From Erinaceus europaeus (taxonomy: Eukaryota > Chordata > Mammalia > Eulipotyphla > Erinaceidae), in NCBI RefSeq assembly GCF_950295315.1, contig NC_080170.1, forward strand, positions 92,116,054 to 92,180,053: 64,000 nucleotides of DNA, written 5' to 3'. Positions 32,599 to 44,755 of this stretch are shown here, in pieces (positions within the stretch are counted from its first letter, which is position 1; each line of letters opens with the position of its first letter). The notes under the pieces were generated by a model. That model had not been told where the DNA came from. It saw only the letters and a program-made list of their open reading frames with translations, and ran no database searches. Made by a program: the position numbers and the translations under genes.

Positions 32599-32856
32599 TT
32601 CCCCCTCCTTTTGTTGCCCGTGTTGTTGTAGCCTTGTTATAGTTATTAGTGATGTCGTTTGTTGTTGAACAAGACAGACAGAAATGGAGAGAGGAGAGGA
32701 AGACAGAGAGGGGGAAAGAAAGATAGACACCTGTGAAGGGACTCCCTTGCAGGTGGGGAGCTGGGGGCTCAAACCGGCATCCATACTCGGTCTTTGTGCT
32801 TTGCACCACGTGCGCTTAACCCGCTGCCCTACCTCCCGACACCCGGGAAACAGTGA
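32599..32856 (-). mobile_element. S-A SINE
   Basis: The tail 'cttttgttgcccgtgttg', a purine block, 'ggactcccttgcaggtgggg' and the head 'cttaacccgctgccctacct' are present. It begins right at the LTR boundary. Confidence 0.9.
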
Positions 32857-33329
32857 TTTATTATGCCCATGTTGACCAAGAAAATGTTGCTGAAGAAATG
32901 ACTTATTCCTTACACTTGGCCCACATATAGGTAAATAGCAGTTCTCTAGGAAGAGAGCTAGGAGGTGGGAGTGGAAAGAGCAGCAGATTACAGACACAAA
33001 ATAGAAAACACAATTTGAAAAAGACTCACCTGTCTTTTCAATTGAGGTTAGAAATAGAATCTGTATCAGGCCCTGTTTTCACTGAACTTTCTCTCGTTCT
33101 ACTACTCCATTCATCTGTATTTCTGTTAGTAATATCAGTCACAGTACTCAGCACCCCCATAGGAATAGGCAAATGATCTATGCACCCTTAGCCAACATTT
33201 CTTTCCCCCAGACCCCAGTGATACTTGTAGAGATTGCTTGATTTCCCATTTGGCTTGAAATTTTAGTATTACCTCTTCTTAGTTCAGTGATTTGGGGACA
33301 CTCACTCTACTTTTCCTTGTACCGGTAGT
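32857..33329. other. unassigned sequence
   Basis: Nothing is recognised. Confidence 0.45.
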
Positions 33330-33561
33330 CAGAAAAATAAGAAAACCCAAAGCAGAACTTGGACTGGGTTTAGTGTATTGCACCAAAGTAAAAGACTCTG
33401 GGGTGGGGAAAGGGTTCAGGTCCTGGAACATGATGGCAGAAGAGATCTATAAGGGGTTGAATTTTCTGTGAAAAACTGAGAAATATTATACATGTACAAA
33501 CTATTATATTCTACTGTTGACTGTAAACCATTAATCCCCCCAATAAAGAAAAAAAAAAGAT
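33330..33561 (+). mobile_element. L1 3'-UTR end
   Basis: 'gaacttggactgggtttagt', 'ctggaacatgatggcagaag' and 'gtaaaccattaatccccccaa' end in an A-rich tail. Confidence 0.85.
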
Positions 33562-34284
33562 GATGAGATGGTTTTCTGTGAAGATCAAATTATTTCCTAT
33601 GCAAAAGTATGTTGAATAGTGTCTGGAACTTGATACACACTTTAATTAGTAGTATTTATTTATTTATTTCATTAAAGTGGAATGAGAAGGTACTTTCGAG
33701 TTTTTCGTCAAAGATGGGGGGTTGGAAAAATTCAAGTAGAGCGAATAGTAGACACTTACTCTTCTACATGGAGCATAGCTGCCTAAAGCTAGAGTAAATG
33801 AGGCTAGCCACCAGGAGCACCAGAGCTGAGAAAGCTGTGTATACATCTGTTCAATTTTTATCTCCTTAGTGATATTTACCAACTGTGGAACCAACAAATT
33901 CCTTAACCAGTTTGGGTTGAACAATAGCTCTCATTACTAATGAGACCAGGATCGAATTAGTATTTCTAGGCAAAAGTGGAAAAAGTTGCGGCTAAATACA
34001 ATATATGAGGAAATACTACTAATTGAATTATATTCTACCTTTAAGCTGTGGTGTAACATGAAAGTGTTTCAATGTGCAGTGAAAAGACTGACTGTCAGGT
34101 GGCAAAGTGATATTCAGACTTTTTTAGACCTGCAGCTATACCTGTGTTTATTGCACGATAGTTATGACACTATATCTGACTATTGATTCTTACAAAAAAG
34201 GAATTCCTAGTGCAGATGACTATCCAAATAACTGCATTGATTCTGACCTTGATGCCCTTTAAAAATAAATAATGATGAAGTAAC
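33562..34284. other. unassigned sequence
   Basis: Short frames at 33609-33797 and 33986-34186 show no domain. No repeat is recognised. Confidence 0.45.
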
Positions 34285-34392
34285 TTGGTTGTGGAAATGA
34301 TCTGCAGTCACTTAGCACAGGGACTTGAGAAATTGTACCCATGAGTCAACAATTGGACTGTAAGTCATTAATCCTCAATAAAATCATATTTT
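34285..34392 (+). mobile_element. L1 3'-UTR end fragment
   Basis: 'gagaaattgtacccatgagt' and 'ggactgtaagtcattaatcc' precede AATAAAATCA. Confidence 0.78.
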
Positions 34393-34524
34393 TTCACCAA
34401 ATCAACAATAACTTATTTTATCTACTCATATCTATAAAAATATAAATAACAAAATTTAACAAATATTAATAATATTGTTTCCTTAAATTCTCTTAAAATT
34501 TACCTCAAGAATGCCATATACAAT

Positions 34525-34650
34525 TTTTTAAGCTAGAGACAGAAAGGCAGAGAGAAAGGGAAAGAAACCAGAGCAGCACCAAAGCTTCCTTCAGTGAAAT
34601 GGGGATTGGGATCAAACCTGTGCATTTTATACTTATAACACATGTTAATT
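34525..34650 (-). mobile_element. S-C SINE
   Basis: 'cagcaccaaagcttccttca' and 'attgggatcaaacctgtgc' match other reversed S-C copies. The head is lost. Confidence 0.65.
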
Positions 34651-34689
34651 CAGATGGAAAAATTTAATTTGAAAGTCCTCAGTCAAGGG

Positions 34690-34804
34690 ACAGGAAAGAG
34701 GACAGTTAAGCCTGTCAGATCACCCATTTGCATGCGTGATACTCCAGAGGTCAATGGTTCAATTCTTGGTGATAACTCTGATGGCGTCAAAATAAATAAA
34801 TAAA
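34690..34804 (+). mobile_element. tRNA-like SINE, S-C/S-E type
   Basis: 'agatcacccatttgcatgcg', the B-box-like 'tggttcaattcttgg' and the tail 'aataaataaataaagattt' are visible. Confidence 0.6.
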
Positions 34805-34805
34805 G

Positions 34806-35935
34806 ATTTAGACTAGAAACCATCAAATATTTAGAGGAAAACAGGCAGAACTCTCTTATATGTAAGTTTTTGTAACACCTTCACTGATTCAAATTAAGTT
34901 GAAAGGAAAATAAACAGGTCCATGGAAACTACAAATTAAGTTGAAAGGGAAGAACAGGTCCATGGGACTACTTCAAGCTGAAAAGCTTCTGCAAAGCATA
35001 GGGAACCAGCACTATAATAAATAGACCCACTATAGAGTGGAGTCGGAGAATCTTTATGTGTTATACATTGGATAGAGTACCGATAATCAAAATACACAGA
35101 GAACTCACCAAATCCCAGCAATAAAAAGACAACAACCCCACTGATAAATGGGGGTGAGACATGGGCAGAATCTTCTCCAAAGGAGAGATCCAAAGGGTCC
35201 ACAGACATATGAAAAAAATAAATAAAGCTCAAAGTCACTGATGATCAGAGAAATGCAACTAAAAATAGCAATGCGATACCACTTTACAGCTGTGAAAGTG
35301 TCATACATTAGGAAAGACGGAAGCACCAACTGTTGCAAAGTCTGGAGTGAAGGGTTCTCCTATATTACAAATGGGAAAACAAGTTGTTCTAATCCCTAAG
35401 ATTCATCAAAACACTAGAAAAGAATTTATCCTATGACCTTACAATTCCTCTCTGGAGGGTCTACCCAGGGAAAACAAAAAGACCTATTGACAAGACCTAT
35501 GCACAACTATGTTCCTAGCTGGACAGTAAGTAGCAGCTTAAATCTGGAAGCAACCCGGATGCTTGATGACAGATGGAGTCCTGTGCAGCTGTTATAAATG
35601 ATGAGGACATGTCTATGGAAATATCTTGGTCAGAACTTGAAGGTGCTATGTTGATTGAGATGAGTCAAAAAGAAAGGATGAGCTCACTTTTAGGTTGAAT
35701 TTAAGAAGAAAGGATAGTAAGTGAAAATATAAGGTGAAACTTGGACTGGAAGTAGTATATTGCACTAAAGGAAAGACTGGGAAAGTAGGAATAAGGCCAG
35801 GATGAAGGGACATTGGGGTCCTGGTAAGGCTCCTAGACAACTAACTACCAAGGGGATATGAGAGGTTGTACCTTATGTGCAAAGACAATACTACAAACCA
35901 TTAACCCCCCCCAATACAATATAATAAAATAAAAG
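34806..35935 (+). mobile_element. L1 ORF2 C-terminal region and 3' UTR
   Basis: Decayed ORF2 text such as 'accatcaaatatttagagga' and 'gaagcaacccggatgcttga' is followed by 3' UTR text 'ttggactggaagtagtatat' and 'caaaccattaaccccccc' with an AATAAAA tail. It is 5'-truncated, with frameshifts and stops throughout. Confidence 0.88.
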
Positions 35936-35942
35936 AAATAAA

Positions 35943-36180
35943 AATTATCTATTCAAATGTTTTTCCCCTTTTTAATTGGGCTGTTGGGTTTTTGCTGTTG
36001 TTGAGCCATATGATTGCTTTATAGATGTTTGTTATCACTTGTGAAATGTAGTGTAGAAGCTTTTCAGTTTGATGCTATCTTATTTATTTAAACTTGTTTT
36101 AGTTTCACTTGCCTATAGGGATGAATCACCAAATACTTATTTGAAGTTAAAGACCTGAAGTACTTTTGAAAGTTTTGAAA
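35943..36180 (-). mobile_element. old L1 ORF2 fragment
   Basis: 'ttaattgggctgttgggttt' and 'agaagcttttcagtttgatg' are reverse-complement ORF2 motifs. It abuts the plus L1 tail to tail. Confidence 0.78.
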
Positions 36181-36339
36181 CTTCCATTTCATCATCTGCA
36201 GGATGATGACAACAGTATTTACATGATAGGGGGAAAAAAGTGTTTAGTTCAACACTGTCTATTTATAGTATGGGTCCATATATATGTTTCTTATCTCCCT
36301 AATTATGACTATCTGTAAATACTAATTGTAGAAGTAACA

Positions 36340-36512
36340 ACTATAATAGCAACAATATTATTTGTGCAACATTCTATTTGATTACTCTTTGCTATAATTG
36401 TCAGTCTTGCAAATATTTGAGCTATAAAGTACTGCCTTCATTTTACAGATCAAGGAACTAAAGCAGATAGGGATTAAGTTACTGATTCAGTGTTACACAG
36501 TTAGAAAAGATG
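36340..36512 (+). mobile_element. MIR element
   Basis: 'cattttacagatcaaggaac' and 'gtgttacacagttagaaaag' fit the MIR 3' part. The 5' part is weak. Confidence 0.7.
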
Positions 36513-37680
36513 TAGTGTACTTAAATAACAAAAGGTGTGAAATATCTTTTGAATATATTACATTAACACTTTATCTCATGTAGTCTTGGAGTTGAGTCAG
36601 AAAGGAATTTGGAATCAGGTGGATCTCATTTTGAATATTGATCCTTATGGATCAAAGGTATGCTTTTGGTAACTTTTCAGTCTTAATTAAATAATAATAC
36701 TTACAATTACATAGGCAGATAATAACTAAGCTCTATTATTCTGACTCCAAGGCAGGCCTGTTCAAGATAGAACATTAAAAACTTTAGTGTTATATTCTAT
36801 TTTTATATTCTTTCACCTATGTTTACATACTTATATTTGTATCCATAAAATACAGTACTGTCTTGCATATACTATGTAGTCACTAAATAACTGACAATAT
36901 GAATAGACTGTCTCACCCATATTTTCATATTATATGTATTTTATATGAGTGCATCCATAATATTTTCAGAAAGAACAAGATAATTGCACGTGAACTAGAG
37001 ATAGTAAACTGTTGCTAGTACAGTATAATACTAGTATAATACTTTACATATCTCTTCAACTTGCAATGATTTTAATTATGTGTGAGGTATTTTAAACTTA
37101 ATGTGCATAAAACTTCCTGTTTTCAACCAATATAGTCTCCTTCCAAGGCTGATGATTTAAAATTAGAATATTTTTAAAATTCAACTACAATATAAGACTG
37201 CACTGAAAATGAATTCATAAGGGAGGTAAATATTGTCATAGAAGTGATAAAAAGAACTGAATAATGTAAAATGCTACAGCTGAAAGTGGAGAGGTGAAAT
37301 GAATATTACACATATTGTGCTTTATTCCTAGCTCTAAAATTTGACCTTGCTCTTGCTCTGAATATCTTTTATTTTGCTCCCAATTTCATTTAACAATTGT
37401 TATGATCTATTCAATCTCTGAAAAATAGTTCTCTTCAATTTTAAAACCTGAATTTCTCTGTGTTTCTCAACAGAACTTTATTTTAACTCAGACTTTGCTT
37501 ATTGAAAATGGTGTACATGGTGGTATAGGTCTAGATCACAAACATTAGCAAGAAAAAATTTATTAAAAATTCAGCAATTACTTCTCTGGCCATACACTAA
37601 ATGTAGAGTTCTCTATCAGACACTGTATGTCAGGAAGAGGAGATTACTTGACATTCTGAAAGTCATAAACTAGGTGGTAT
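36513..37680. other. unassigned AT-rich sequence
   Basis: Nothing is recognised over about 1.2 kb. Confidence 0.45.
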
Positions 37681-37683
37681 TAC

Positions 37684-37716
37684 ATACACACACACACACA
37701 CACACGCAAACACATG

Positions 37717-37745
<29 letters not shown>
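37684..37745. repeat. (CA)n microsatellite
   Basis: About 30 CA units with two short interruptions. Confidence 0.97.
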
Positions 37746-37748
<3 letters not shown>

Positions 37749-38118
37749 GCCTCACTCTGCAAACCACATACATGCATATAAACCTAAAATAAAGCAAATG
37801 GCATTATGCCTTATCAATAAAACCAGTAAAGGTCTTTGGAAATGCATGGAGAGAGAGGTCTGCTTTTCTGATGGTAACTGGGTAGAGCAGACTTTTTAGT
37901 GTAGTTGAACTAGGTCTTGTTTGGTTGTAAGACTTGCACATTAGAGGTAGATAGAAGTGTTTTGTGCAAAGATACCAAAGCAGGGAACAAAACAGTATGT
38001 AACGTGAGGTCAACAAGGAGAGGCCAGGTTGCAGCTTGGGGAAGAAAAAATAGATGCAATAGTAGAGGAACAATCAGTCTTAAGCCCACAATTTATTGTG
38101 ACATGTGGAGATGCCATT
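37746..38118. other. unassigned sequence
   Basis: Short opposing frames only; no domain is recognised. Confidence 0.45.
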
Positions 38119-38131
38119 GAAATTTCCAGTT

Positions 38132-38291
38132 AGTGGCCTGGGAGGTGGCACAGTGATAAAGCTTTGGACTCCCAAGCATGAGGTCCCATGTTCAACCCTC
38201 GGCAGCACATGTGCCAGAGTGATGTCTGGTTCTTTCTCTTTCCTCCTGTCTTTCTCATAAATAAATAAAATCTTTAAAAAAGAGAAGAAAA
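38132..38291 (+). mobile_element. S-E SINE
   Basis: 'gggaggtggcacagtgataa' and 'ccagagtgatgtctggttct' match the 6.85-kb copy, with the same tail 'aataaataaaatcttt'. TSDs are gaaatttccagtt (38119-38131) and gaaattttccagtt (38292-38305). Confidence 0.92.
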
Positions 38292-38305
38292 GAAATTTTC
38301 CAGTT

Positions 38306-38839
38306 GTACTATAAAAATAAATTTTCTGATTGAAATATTGAAAGTATTTAGTTTATTCTACCATGATTTACCAGTTCATAATCTATTATTTGGCCCTGTC
38401 ACCTAATCAGATATCCATCCATATATACTTTAAACATAGCAACTGCAGGTGATTTTAAGCCTGTAGGCCTTTGAGAAATTTTTATTTTTTATATGTAAAT
38501 GATAGCTCTGCTCAGTAACATGCATTTAGTATTGTATATCAAAATATTATTTTGGAAATCTAGTCTTTTCCCTCTACTATGTGCAAACACTTAAAATCAA
38601 TAATCTATGATAGTCCAAATTTTTAAACTATTTTATAGCAAATTATAAGCTTCACAACTAAAACAATATATTTGTTTATTATTAGAAATATTTTATTTTT
38701 GTCATTTATAAATTCAGACTGTGAGTCATAAATCAGGACACAGCATAGCTGGGCCCTCTGTGTAGGCTTACAAAAGGCAAAAATCAAGGTATCAGCAGAA
38801 TGCATTTTCATCTGGAAATTTTCCCAAACCTCTTTTTGT
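38306..38839. other. unassigned AT-rich sequence
   Basis: Nothing is recognised. Confidence 0.45.
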
Positions 38840-38999
38840 TATTTTTTATCTTCTTAATTTTTTAAAATTTTTACTAGGGGAATTAGTGGTATATAGTAAA
38901 TAAAATTGTTGTTACATGTGTAAAATTCCTCAGTTGTCTGCACAATTCTCTCACCCTCAGCCTTAGTTCTCCTCCACCATCATGTACCAGGACCTGAAA
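38840..38999 (-). mobile_element. L1 3'-UTR end
   Basis: 'ggtatatagtaaataaaatt' and 'ccaccatcatgtaccaggac' match the reversed L1 3' end at 30.55-31.0 kb. Confidence 0.72.
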
Positions 39000-39560
39000 A
39001 ACAAACAGACATATGAAAAAAATGCTCCAAGTCACTGGTTGTCAGAGAGATATAAATAAAGACAACAATGAGATACCATTTCACCCTTGTGTGACTGTCA
39101 TACATCAGCAAAGACAGTAACAACAGATGCTGGAGAGGTTTCAGGGGTAACATAGCCCTCCTGAACTACTGGTGGGAATGTAAACTGGTCCAACCCCTAT
39201 ATAGAACAGTCTGAAGAACTCTCAGAAGGCTAGAAATGGACCTACATTATGACCTTGCAACTTCTCTCCTGGAGTATATCCTAAGGAACCAAACACAACC
39301 ATCCCAAAAGATCTGTGCATACCTATACTCGTAGCGGCACAGTTTGTAATAGCCAGAACCCGGAAGCAACCTAAATGTCCAACAACAGATGAGTGGCTGA
39401 GAAAGTTGTGGTATACATACACAGTGGAATACTACTCATCTATTAAAAAAATGGTGAATTTGCCTTCTTCAGCTCATCTTGGATGGAGTTTGAAGGAGTC
39501 ATGTTAAGTGAGATAAGCCAGAAAGAGAAGAATTAATTTGGGATGATCTCACCCAAATCC
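39000..39560 (+). mobile_element. L1 ORF2 C-terminus and 3' region
   Basis: 'gagataccatttcacccttg', 'tggtgggaatgtaaactggt', 'cagatgagtggctgagaaag' and 'gagataagccagaaagagaa' are diagnostic L1 text. It begins without a break at the end of the reversed L1 piece. Confidence 0.9.
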
Positions 39561-39944
39561 CTTTTGTATGTATACAGAATAAAGTTATTTTGAATGTATA
39601 AACAATACCCTTACTTTTTTGTTGGTTGATTGTGTGTGTGTGGGGGGGGGTAGTGTATACTTCCAGAAGTTATCCACATTTTCTTACAATATGACAGGAT
39701 TTATTTCTTCTCTCAACACGTACAGTACCACAGTAATTAGTAAACTTCCAAATCATAATCTCTCTATGTACAAAAATACATATATGTGTAACTAAATATA
39801 TGTACAGTTATCTATAAATATGCTTATTCACAAACACATACACAAAGCCTTGTCTAATAAGTTTCACTTATGGGTAGAATAGAATATAGTTGCTGTATAG
39901 GAAAAGAGTATGTGACAAACAGCTTTGATTTTTTTGTTGTTTAT
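39561..39944. other. unassigned sequence
   Basis: A TG/G run lies at about 39632-39650. Otherwise nothing is recognised. Confidence 0.45.
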
Positions 39945-40110
39945 TTATCTTTTATTATAGTTTACTAGTGCTTTACAAAATTATAAGATAACACCTTTCC
40001 CACCACCAGAGTTCTGTGTCCCCTTTCCCTCCACTGGAAACAGCATCAGTCCTCCTTAGGTCACAGATATGGTTGACTATTATTTCTAAATCTATCTATC
40101 ATCTGCCTGC

Positions 40111-40166
<56 letters not shown>

Positions 40167-40510
40167 GTATTTATCATCTATCTATCATCTATATTTACTT
40201 GTTTCTTTCTATGATTCTGTCTTCTCTTCCTAAGTCATAACTAAACTTCTGAGTGCTCTTTCTCCCCAGCCCCTCCCCCCTTTTCCTTTTTTTTTTTTTT
40301 CCTTCTTCTCTCTCTGGGTCCTGATGGAATTGGAGTTCAGAGCCCTTTGGTTAACTTTCCCTAACACCCCCCCTCCAGTAATATGGACTAAAATTCTTTA
40401 TGGGGTGCAGAAGAGGGAAGGTCTTGTCTTATTTACTGCTTCTACACTGGACATAGGCATTGGCAAGGGATCCATATCCCCAGCTTATATCTATCTATCT
40501 TTTTTTTTTT
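39945..40510 (-). mobile_element. LR retroposon 3' part
   Basis: 'cccaccaccagagttctgtg' and 'aggtcacagatatggttgac' match 29.7 kb, and 'gggtgcagaagagggaagg' matches 52.68 kb. A CTAT microsatellite lies inside. Confidence 0.7.
40087..40195. repeat. (CTAT)n microsatellite
   Basis: More than 15 CTAT units with interruptions lie within the LR copy. Confidence 0.95.
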
Positions 40511-40520
40511 TTTTGGTTTT

Positions 40521-42098
40521 TTAAGACAGGGTGAGTTTGTTGTCGAAACAGCTTATAGTTTCAGTTTCCTCATCTATAAAAAATGGGAATCAGTCATAAA
40601 CTTTAAATGAGATCATTTTATGGACTACAGTAATTGTCTCATAAAATGTCAGTTTTTCCTTCTTCGTATGAATAAAAAGAAAATAGAAAAGCAGAATAAC
40701 TACTTCATATGTCTTCAGAGCTGATCATCTTGATTTCTTTATTAGAAGTCATGTTCATTTTGTGTTAGCAAATCTTGAGGTGAACTAACACTGTATCCTT
40801 ATCCTGCTGCTGAGTTATCTTTTAATAATATCCTATTCTCACACACAGGTGTGGTACTGAATAACTGCCACAGAAGTGAAGCATGACTAAATCTTCAGGA
40901 AAAAAAAGGAGTTTTATTGCTGTAAATATGATCTGGCCTGACCTCACCCTTAATCACTACAGCACATACATATAGGAAAGTCAACAATGAATTAAAGTTA
41001 GATCTGAAGTCTGGAGTCTTCTGATATTTTGTAAGATGTAGGATCATAGATCAGATCATTCAGGCCTTTCTAGTTAAATGCTGTATATTTTTCAAGCTGT
41101 TGTCCACCAGTACTACATTTAATAGAGAATAATATGTGATCAGCAAATAAAAGAAAATGCCTCTCAATTTGATTAAATGAAAACCATTTTCTATATGTTA
41201 AAAAGTAGAATAAAGAATTGTTTTTAAAGATTAAGATTTAGAGTCCTAAAAATGGTCTCATATTCAGATGCTCTGCACCTCTAGAATTTAATTTGGTTTT
41301 GACTTGTATATATTTTTAGTAAATTGGCCCTTGCCTTTCAACTATTAACGCTTGTTTAAAATGTCAAATAACACACTTGCAGCTATAATAATGGCTTTTT
41401 GACAAAAATGATCCATTTCAACTTTATAATGGCCAGATAAATGGCTTTGTGCTTGTTGACATATATTCAATAATTAGTTATTCATGATATGTCGGTATCT
41501 CTTCAATTGTTTATCTCTTCAATCATCAGCCAGGCATTCATCCCTTTTCATTGGGAACTGGCAGTTTGATCTGAGCATTGACTAGAAAGTTTTAAAAAGA
41601 TTTCATTTTTATTCCTTTTTGCTCATATTTGCAGTGATTCTGCTTAAATTTGCCTTGTGTCAGTTCTCCACAAGGCTCTAGTAATGGATCCAATAAGGTG
41701 TCTTTGTATTATCTGTTGCAGATGCTCAGGTCTACTGGCAAAAGAAAGTTCTTTATAGTGGAAAGAGCATTGTATAATGAAAAGAAGTACTGGAGAGTGG
41801 AAAATGAGTGAATGGAACGCAAAGACAATTCTCTATTCAAAATCTGAGCCCCATGGCTTCATAGCTATAATATTAATGGAAAATTATTTGTTATTTTAAA
41901 CCATGCATTTCTACAACTACAATATTGTGGGTATTCTGATTAATACAAAGAGTGTACCCATCATCTACCTACTTATCTTTCTCTACATATTTGTCTATCT
42001 ATCCTCATCGTCTATCTACCACCTGTTTATCAGTTACCTGCTGAAGTATGTCACCTGACAGTATGAACGCACCTAAAAACAAGAACAAAGCTTTGAAT
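40521..42098. other. unassigned sequence
   Basis: Nothing is recognised beyond a degenerate CTAT/CTAC patch at about 41955-42020. Confidence 0.45.
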
Positions 42099-42109
42099 AA
42101 TCTCAGTGA

Positions 42110-42171
42110 CTTTTATTATTTTTGAAAATATTTTATTTATAAGATAAAGGATGAAAAAATCAAAAGGGAAC

Positions 42172-42209
<38 letters not shown>

Positions 42210-42348
42210 GCACCTGCAGCACTGCTTCAGTACTGTTTAAGCTTTCATCCTGTAGGTGGAGACATGGGGCTTGAGGTAGTAGGTCTTGTGCATTGTAGCA
42301 TGTGTGTTTAACCTGGCATGTCATTGTCCACCTCCACCCCCACCCCCC
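42110..42348 (-). mobile_element. S-B SINE with (GA)n
   Basis: An 11-bp TSD, aatctcagtga, lies at 42099-42109 and 42349-42359. The purine block is expanded to (GA)n at 42174-42208. Confidence 0.92.
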
Positions 42349-42359
42349 AATCTCAGTGA

Positions 42360-42902
42360 TTTCTTGACATTTCAAAGGAATGTGACCTAGAAAGGAATTG
42401 ATTGTCCAAATGTTGCCTGAGATCCAGGAGAAGCTTAATTCACCAATATTCCTTTATTTTTTTTTCTCAGAATGACCTCCAAATTCAGCTTATCCATCCC
42501 CTCTTCCCAGAATTTTGCCAAATCCATTCCTCACCTTTTCTCTTCCAAAGACAACCATATGGAATATTTTAAGGCTGTTCTCAAACCCCATACTCTCAGC
42601 TCTGATTATAAATTACATCTTAAGGAGCTGACAGGGTGTTTTTATGCTAATCTCTAATCCTAATGAAATAATTTGGATAGAAGACTATTTTCACTTAATG
42701 TAACCATTGTTGTGGTTATATTCAGGCCTACTGTCTTGCTATTTCTTTTTCTCATTGCAATTACATTCTTATAACATCCATTCTCTCATTCCTTTATGTT
42801 AAACAGATACTTAATACACTATTACAATTTTTTCTACTTTGTTACTATATATGTTTGCATTATTATTATTGTGTTGTTAACTCTTATAATTACTGGCAGG
42901 GA
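42360..42902. other. unassigned sequence
   Basis: The 42472-42657 and 42796-42978 frames show no domain; the second runs into a SINE. Confidence 0.45.
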
Positions 42903-43058
42903 ATCACCTCTTAGGATGACAGATAAAATGAGAAGAAGGCACAAGGAGAAAGCACTGAAAATCCCCTTCATGTCTTGAGGGTCAGATTTGAGCCTGGATG
43001 ATGTGCATGGTAAAGCAGATACCCTCCCAGGTGAGCTCTCTTATTGGCTCTGCATTAT
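42903..43058 (-). mobile_element. probable S-C SINE
   Basis: 'gtcagatttgagcctggatg' and 'ctcccaggtgagctctctta' resemble reversed S-C heads. Confidence 0.55.
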
Positions 43059-43193
43059 TTGTTATTGGTTTCTTTTAATTATTGCAACACTGCTAAAATT
43101 TACATTGTAGGCACTGGTTCTGTGAAGGATGTAATGAATACCTATCACTCTTTCTCTACTATCAATGTTAACTATGAAAATTTAGAGAAAGTG

Positions 43194-43417
43194 GGGCCGG
43201 GTGCCAGTGCACCTGGTTGAGTGTACATACTACAGTGTGCAAGGACCCAGGTTCAAGCCCCTGGTCCCCATCTGTAGGGGGAAAGCTTCACAAGTGGTGA
43301 TGCAGTGCTGCAGGGGTCTCTCTGTCTCTCTCCTTCTCTATCTCCCCCTTCCTTCTCAATTTCTGGTTGTACCTATCAAGTAAATAAATAAAGATAAGTT
43401 TTTAAAAATTAAAAAAA
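43194..43417 (+). mobile_element. S-B SINE
   Basis: The head 'gggccgggtgccagtgcacc', the B-box-like 'aggttcaagcccc' and the tail 'aagtaaataaataaagat' are present. An 18-bp imperfect TSD lies at 43176-43193 and 43418-43435. Confidence 0.94.
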
Positions 43418-43475
43418 GAAAATTTAAGGAAAGTGTAGGTAGCTTTCTTAGAAAATAACTTAGAAAGTAAAAACT

Positions 43476-43806
43476 GGGGCGTGGGGGTGGGTTAAACCAC
43501 ATAATACCAAGTACAAGGACCTGCACAAGGATCCAAGTTCTAGCCCCCGGTTCCCCACCTGTGGGAGTGGGGGTGGGGGTTGCTTCACAAGTGATAAAGC
43601 AGGACTGTAGGTGTCTATCATTCTCTCTTCCTCTCTGTCTTCTCCTCTTTCAGTTTCTCTCTGTCCCATCCAACAACAACAGCAGCAACAACAACAATGG
43701 AAGAAAAGATGGCCACCAGGAGTAGTGGATTCCTAAAGCAGGCACCCATCCCTAGCACTGATTATGGAGGCAACGAAAAAAAAAAAAAAAGAAAAAGAAA
43801 GAAGGA
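43476..43806 (+). mobile_element. S-A SINE, long-tailed form
   Basis: After the CT block and (AAC)n, the extra module reads 'gccaccaggagtagtggatt' and ends in poly(A). A perfect 12-bp TSD, aaagtaaaaact, lies at 43464-43475 and 43807-43818. The head is diverged. Confidence 0.92.
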
Positions 43807-43818
43807 AAAGTAAAAACT

Positions 43819-44035
43819 AATATGCAGATTGTGGTGGGGGAAAAAATCAGATCCTGATATACCACTGGGCTTGTAGAAGGTTTACCCCCGCCTTTTTTTT
43901 TCTTGACAGTCTTCTTGCCCAAAAAGTATTCTGGTACCCTGCCGTACATATTGTGGAGCATACAAAAGAGATCTGGGAGAAACCCTCTACCTCTGGCTTA
44001 AGGATCAGAAAACAGACATTTAAAGTTCACTCTAA
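43819..44035. other. unassigned, perhaps upstream part of LR
   Basis: There is no independent match. It lies directly 5' of an LR copy and could belong to it. Confidence 0.35.
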
Positions 44036-44755
44036 GAAGGGAGGCTGGGTCATCTTATTCTGCCACTCTAGCAAGACTGTTTCTGAAGGGAATACAGCCT
44101 AGAATGTTACCATCTGTGACTGTGGACTATGAATTCACTTTGATAAGGACTCAAGGTTGTATATGCTCTAGTCCTATATAGGTATGGACCCTGGGTTAGA
44201 TGGTTTGGTAAACAGTTAACTGCATTTATATATTTTATTTAAGTCTGTGAGCAACTCTGTCTTAATCCTGCTTTCTAATTCTATTCTCAGTTCTGACACC
44301 ATCATCACAGACATTATTTCTAGTCTATCCCCATGTTATCTATCAAGATAAAGCAAGGATTATTAAGACATAGGATCCTAGGAACATTCCAAAAATAGAC
44401 TTTCTAGATTCCTTCTACCCTAAGGTTCCCATTTTTTTTCTGCTTTAGTCCTACCTTCCTGTTTATTAAACATTTTGCCCTACCTTGCATTTTACTGCTT
44501 TTCCATCCACCAAGTTCCAGATGCTACTATGATTCCATCCTTACTTCCCTGGGCAGATGACCTCACCAATGTTCCCTGGAAACTCACCTCTCCAGAGCCC
44601 TACCCCAATAGGAAAGATAGAATCAGGTTGGGGTTATGATCAACCTGCCAACTTCCATATCCAGTGGAGAATCAATTACAGAAGCCAGAACTCCTACCTT
44701 CTGCACTCACAAAGGAATTTTGATCCATTCTTCCAGAGGTTTACAGTTTAATACA
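44036..44755 (+). mobile_element. LR retroposon, tandem copy 1
   Basis: 'gggaggctgggtcatcttat', 'ggtatggaccctgggttaga', 'tccctgggcagatgacctca' and 'atcaattacagaagccagaa' recur in the same order in the next copy. It ends without the last ~100 bases seen at 16.6 kb. Confidence 0.75.

Noticed and set aside
32398..32997. 199-codon minus-strand open frame
   Set aside because: It crosses an LTR, an S-A SINE and flanking sequence. It has no domain and its frame is set by repeat composition.
40087..40195. CRISPR-like tandem array
   Set aside because: The units are 4-bp CTAT repeats without spacers, a plain microsatellite in a mammalian genome.
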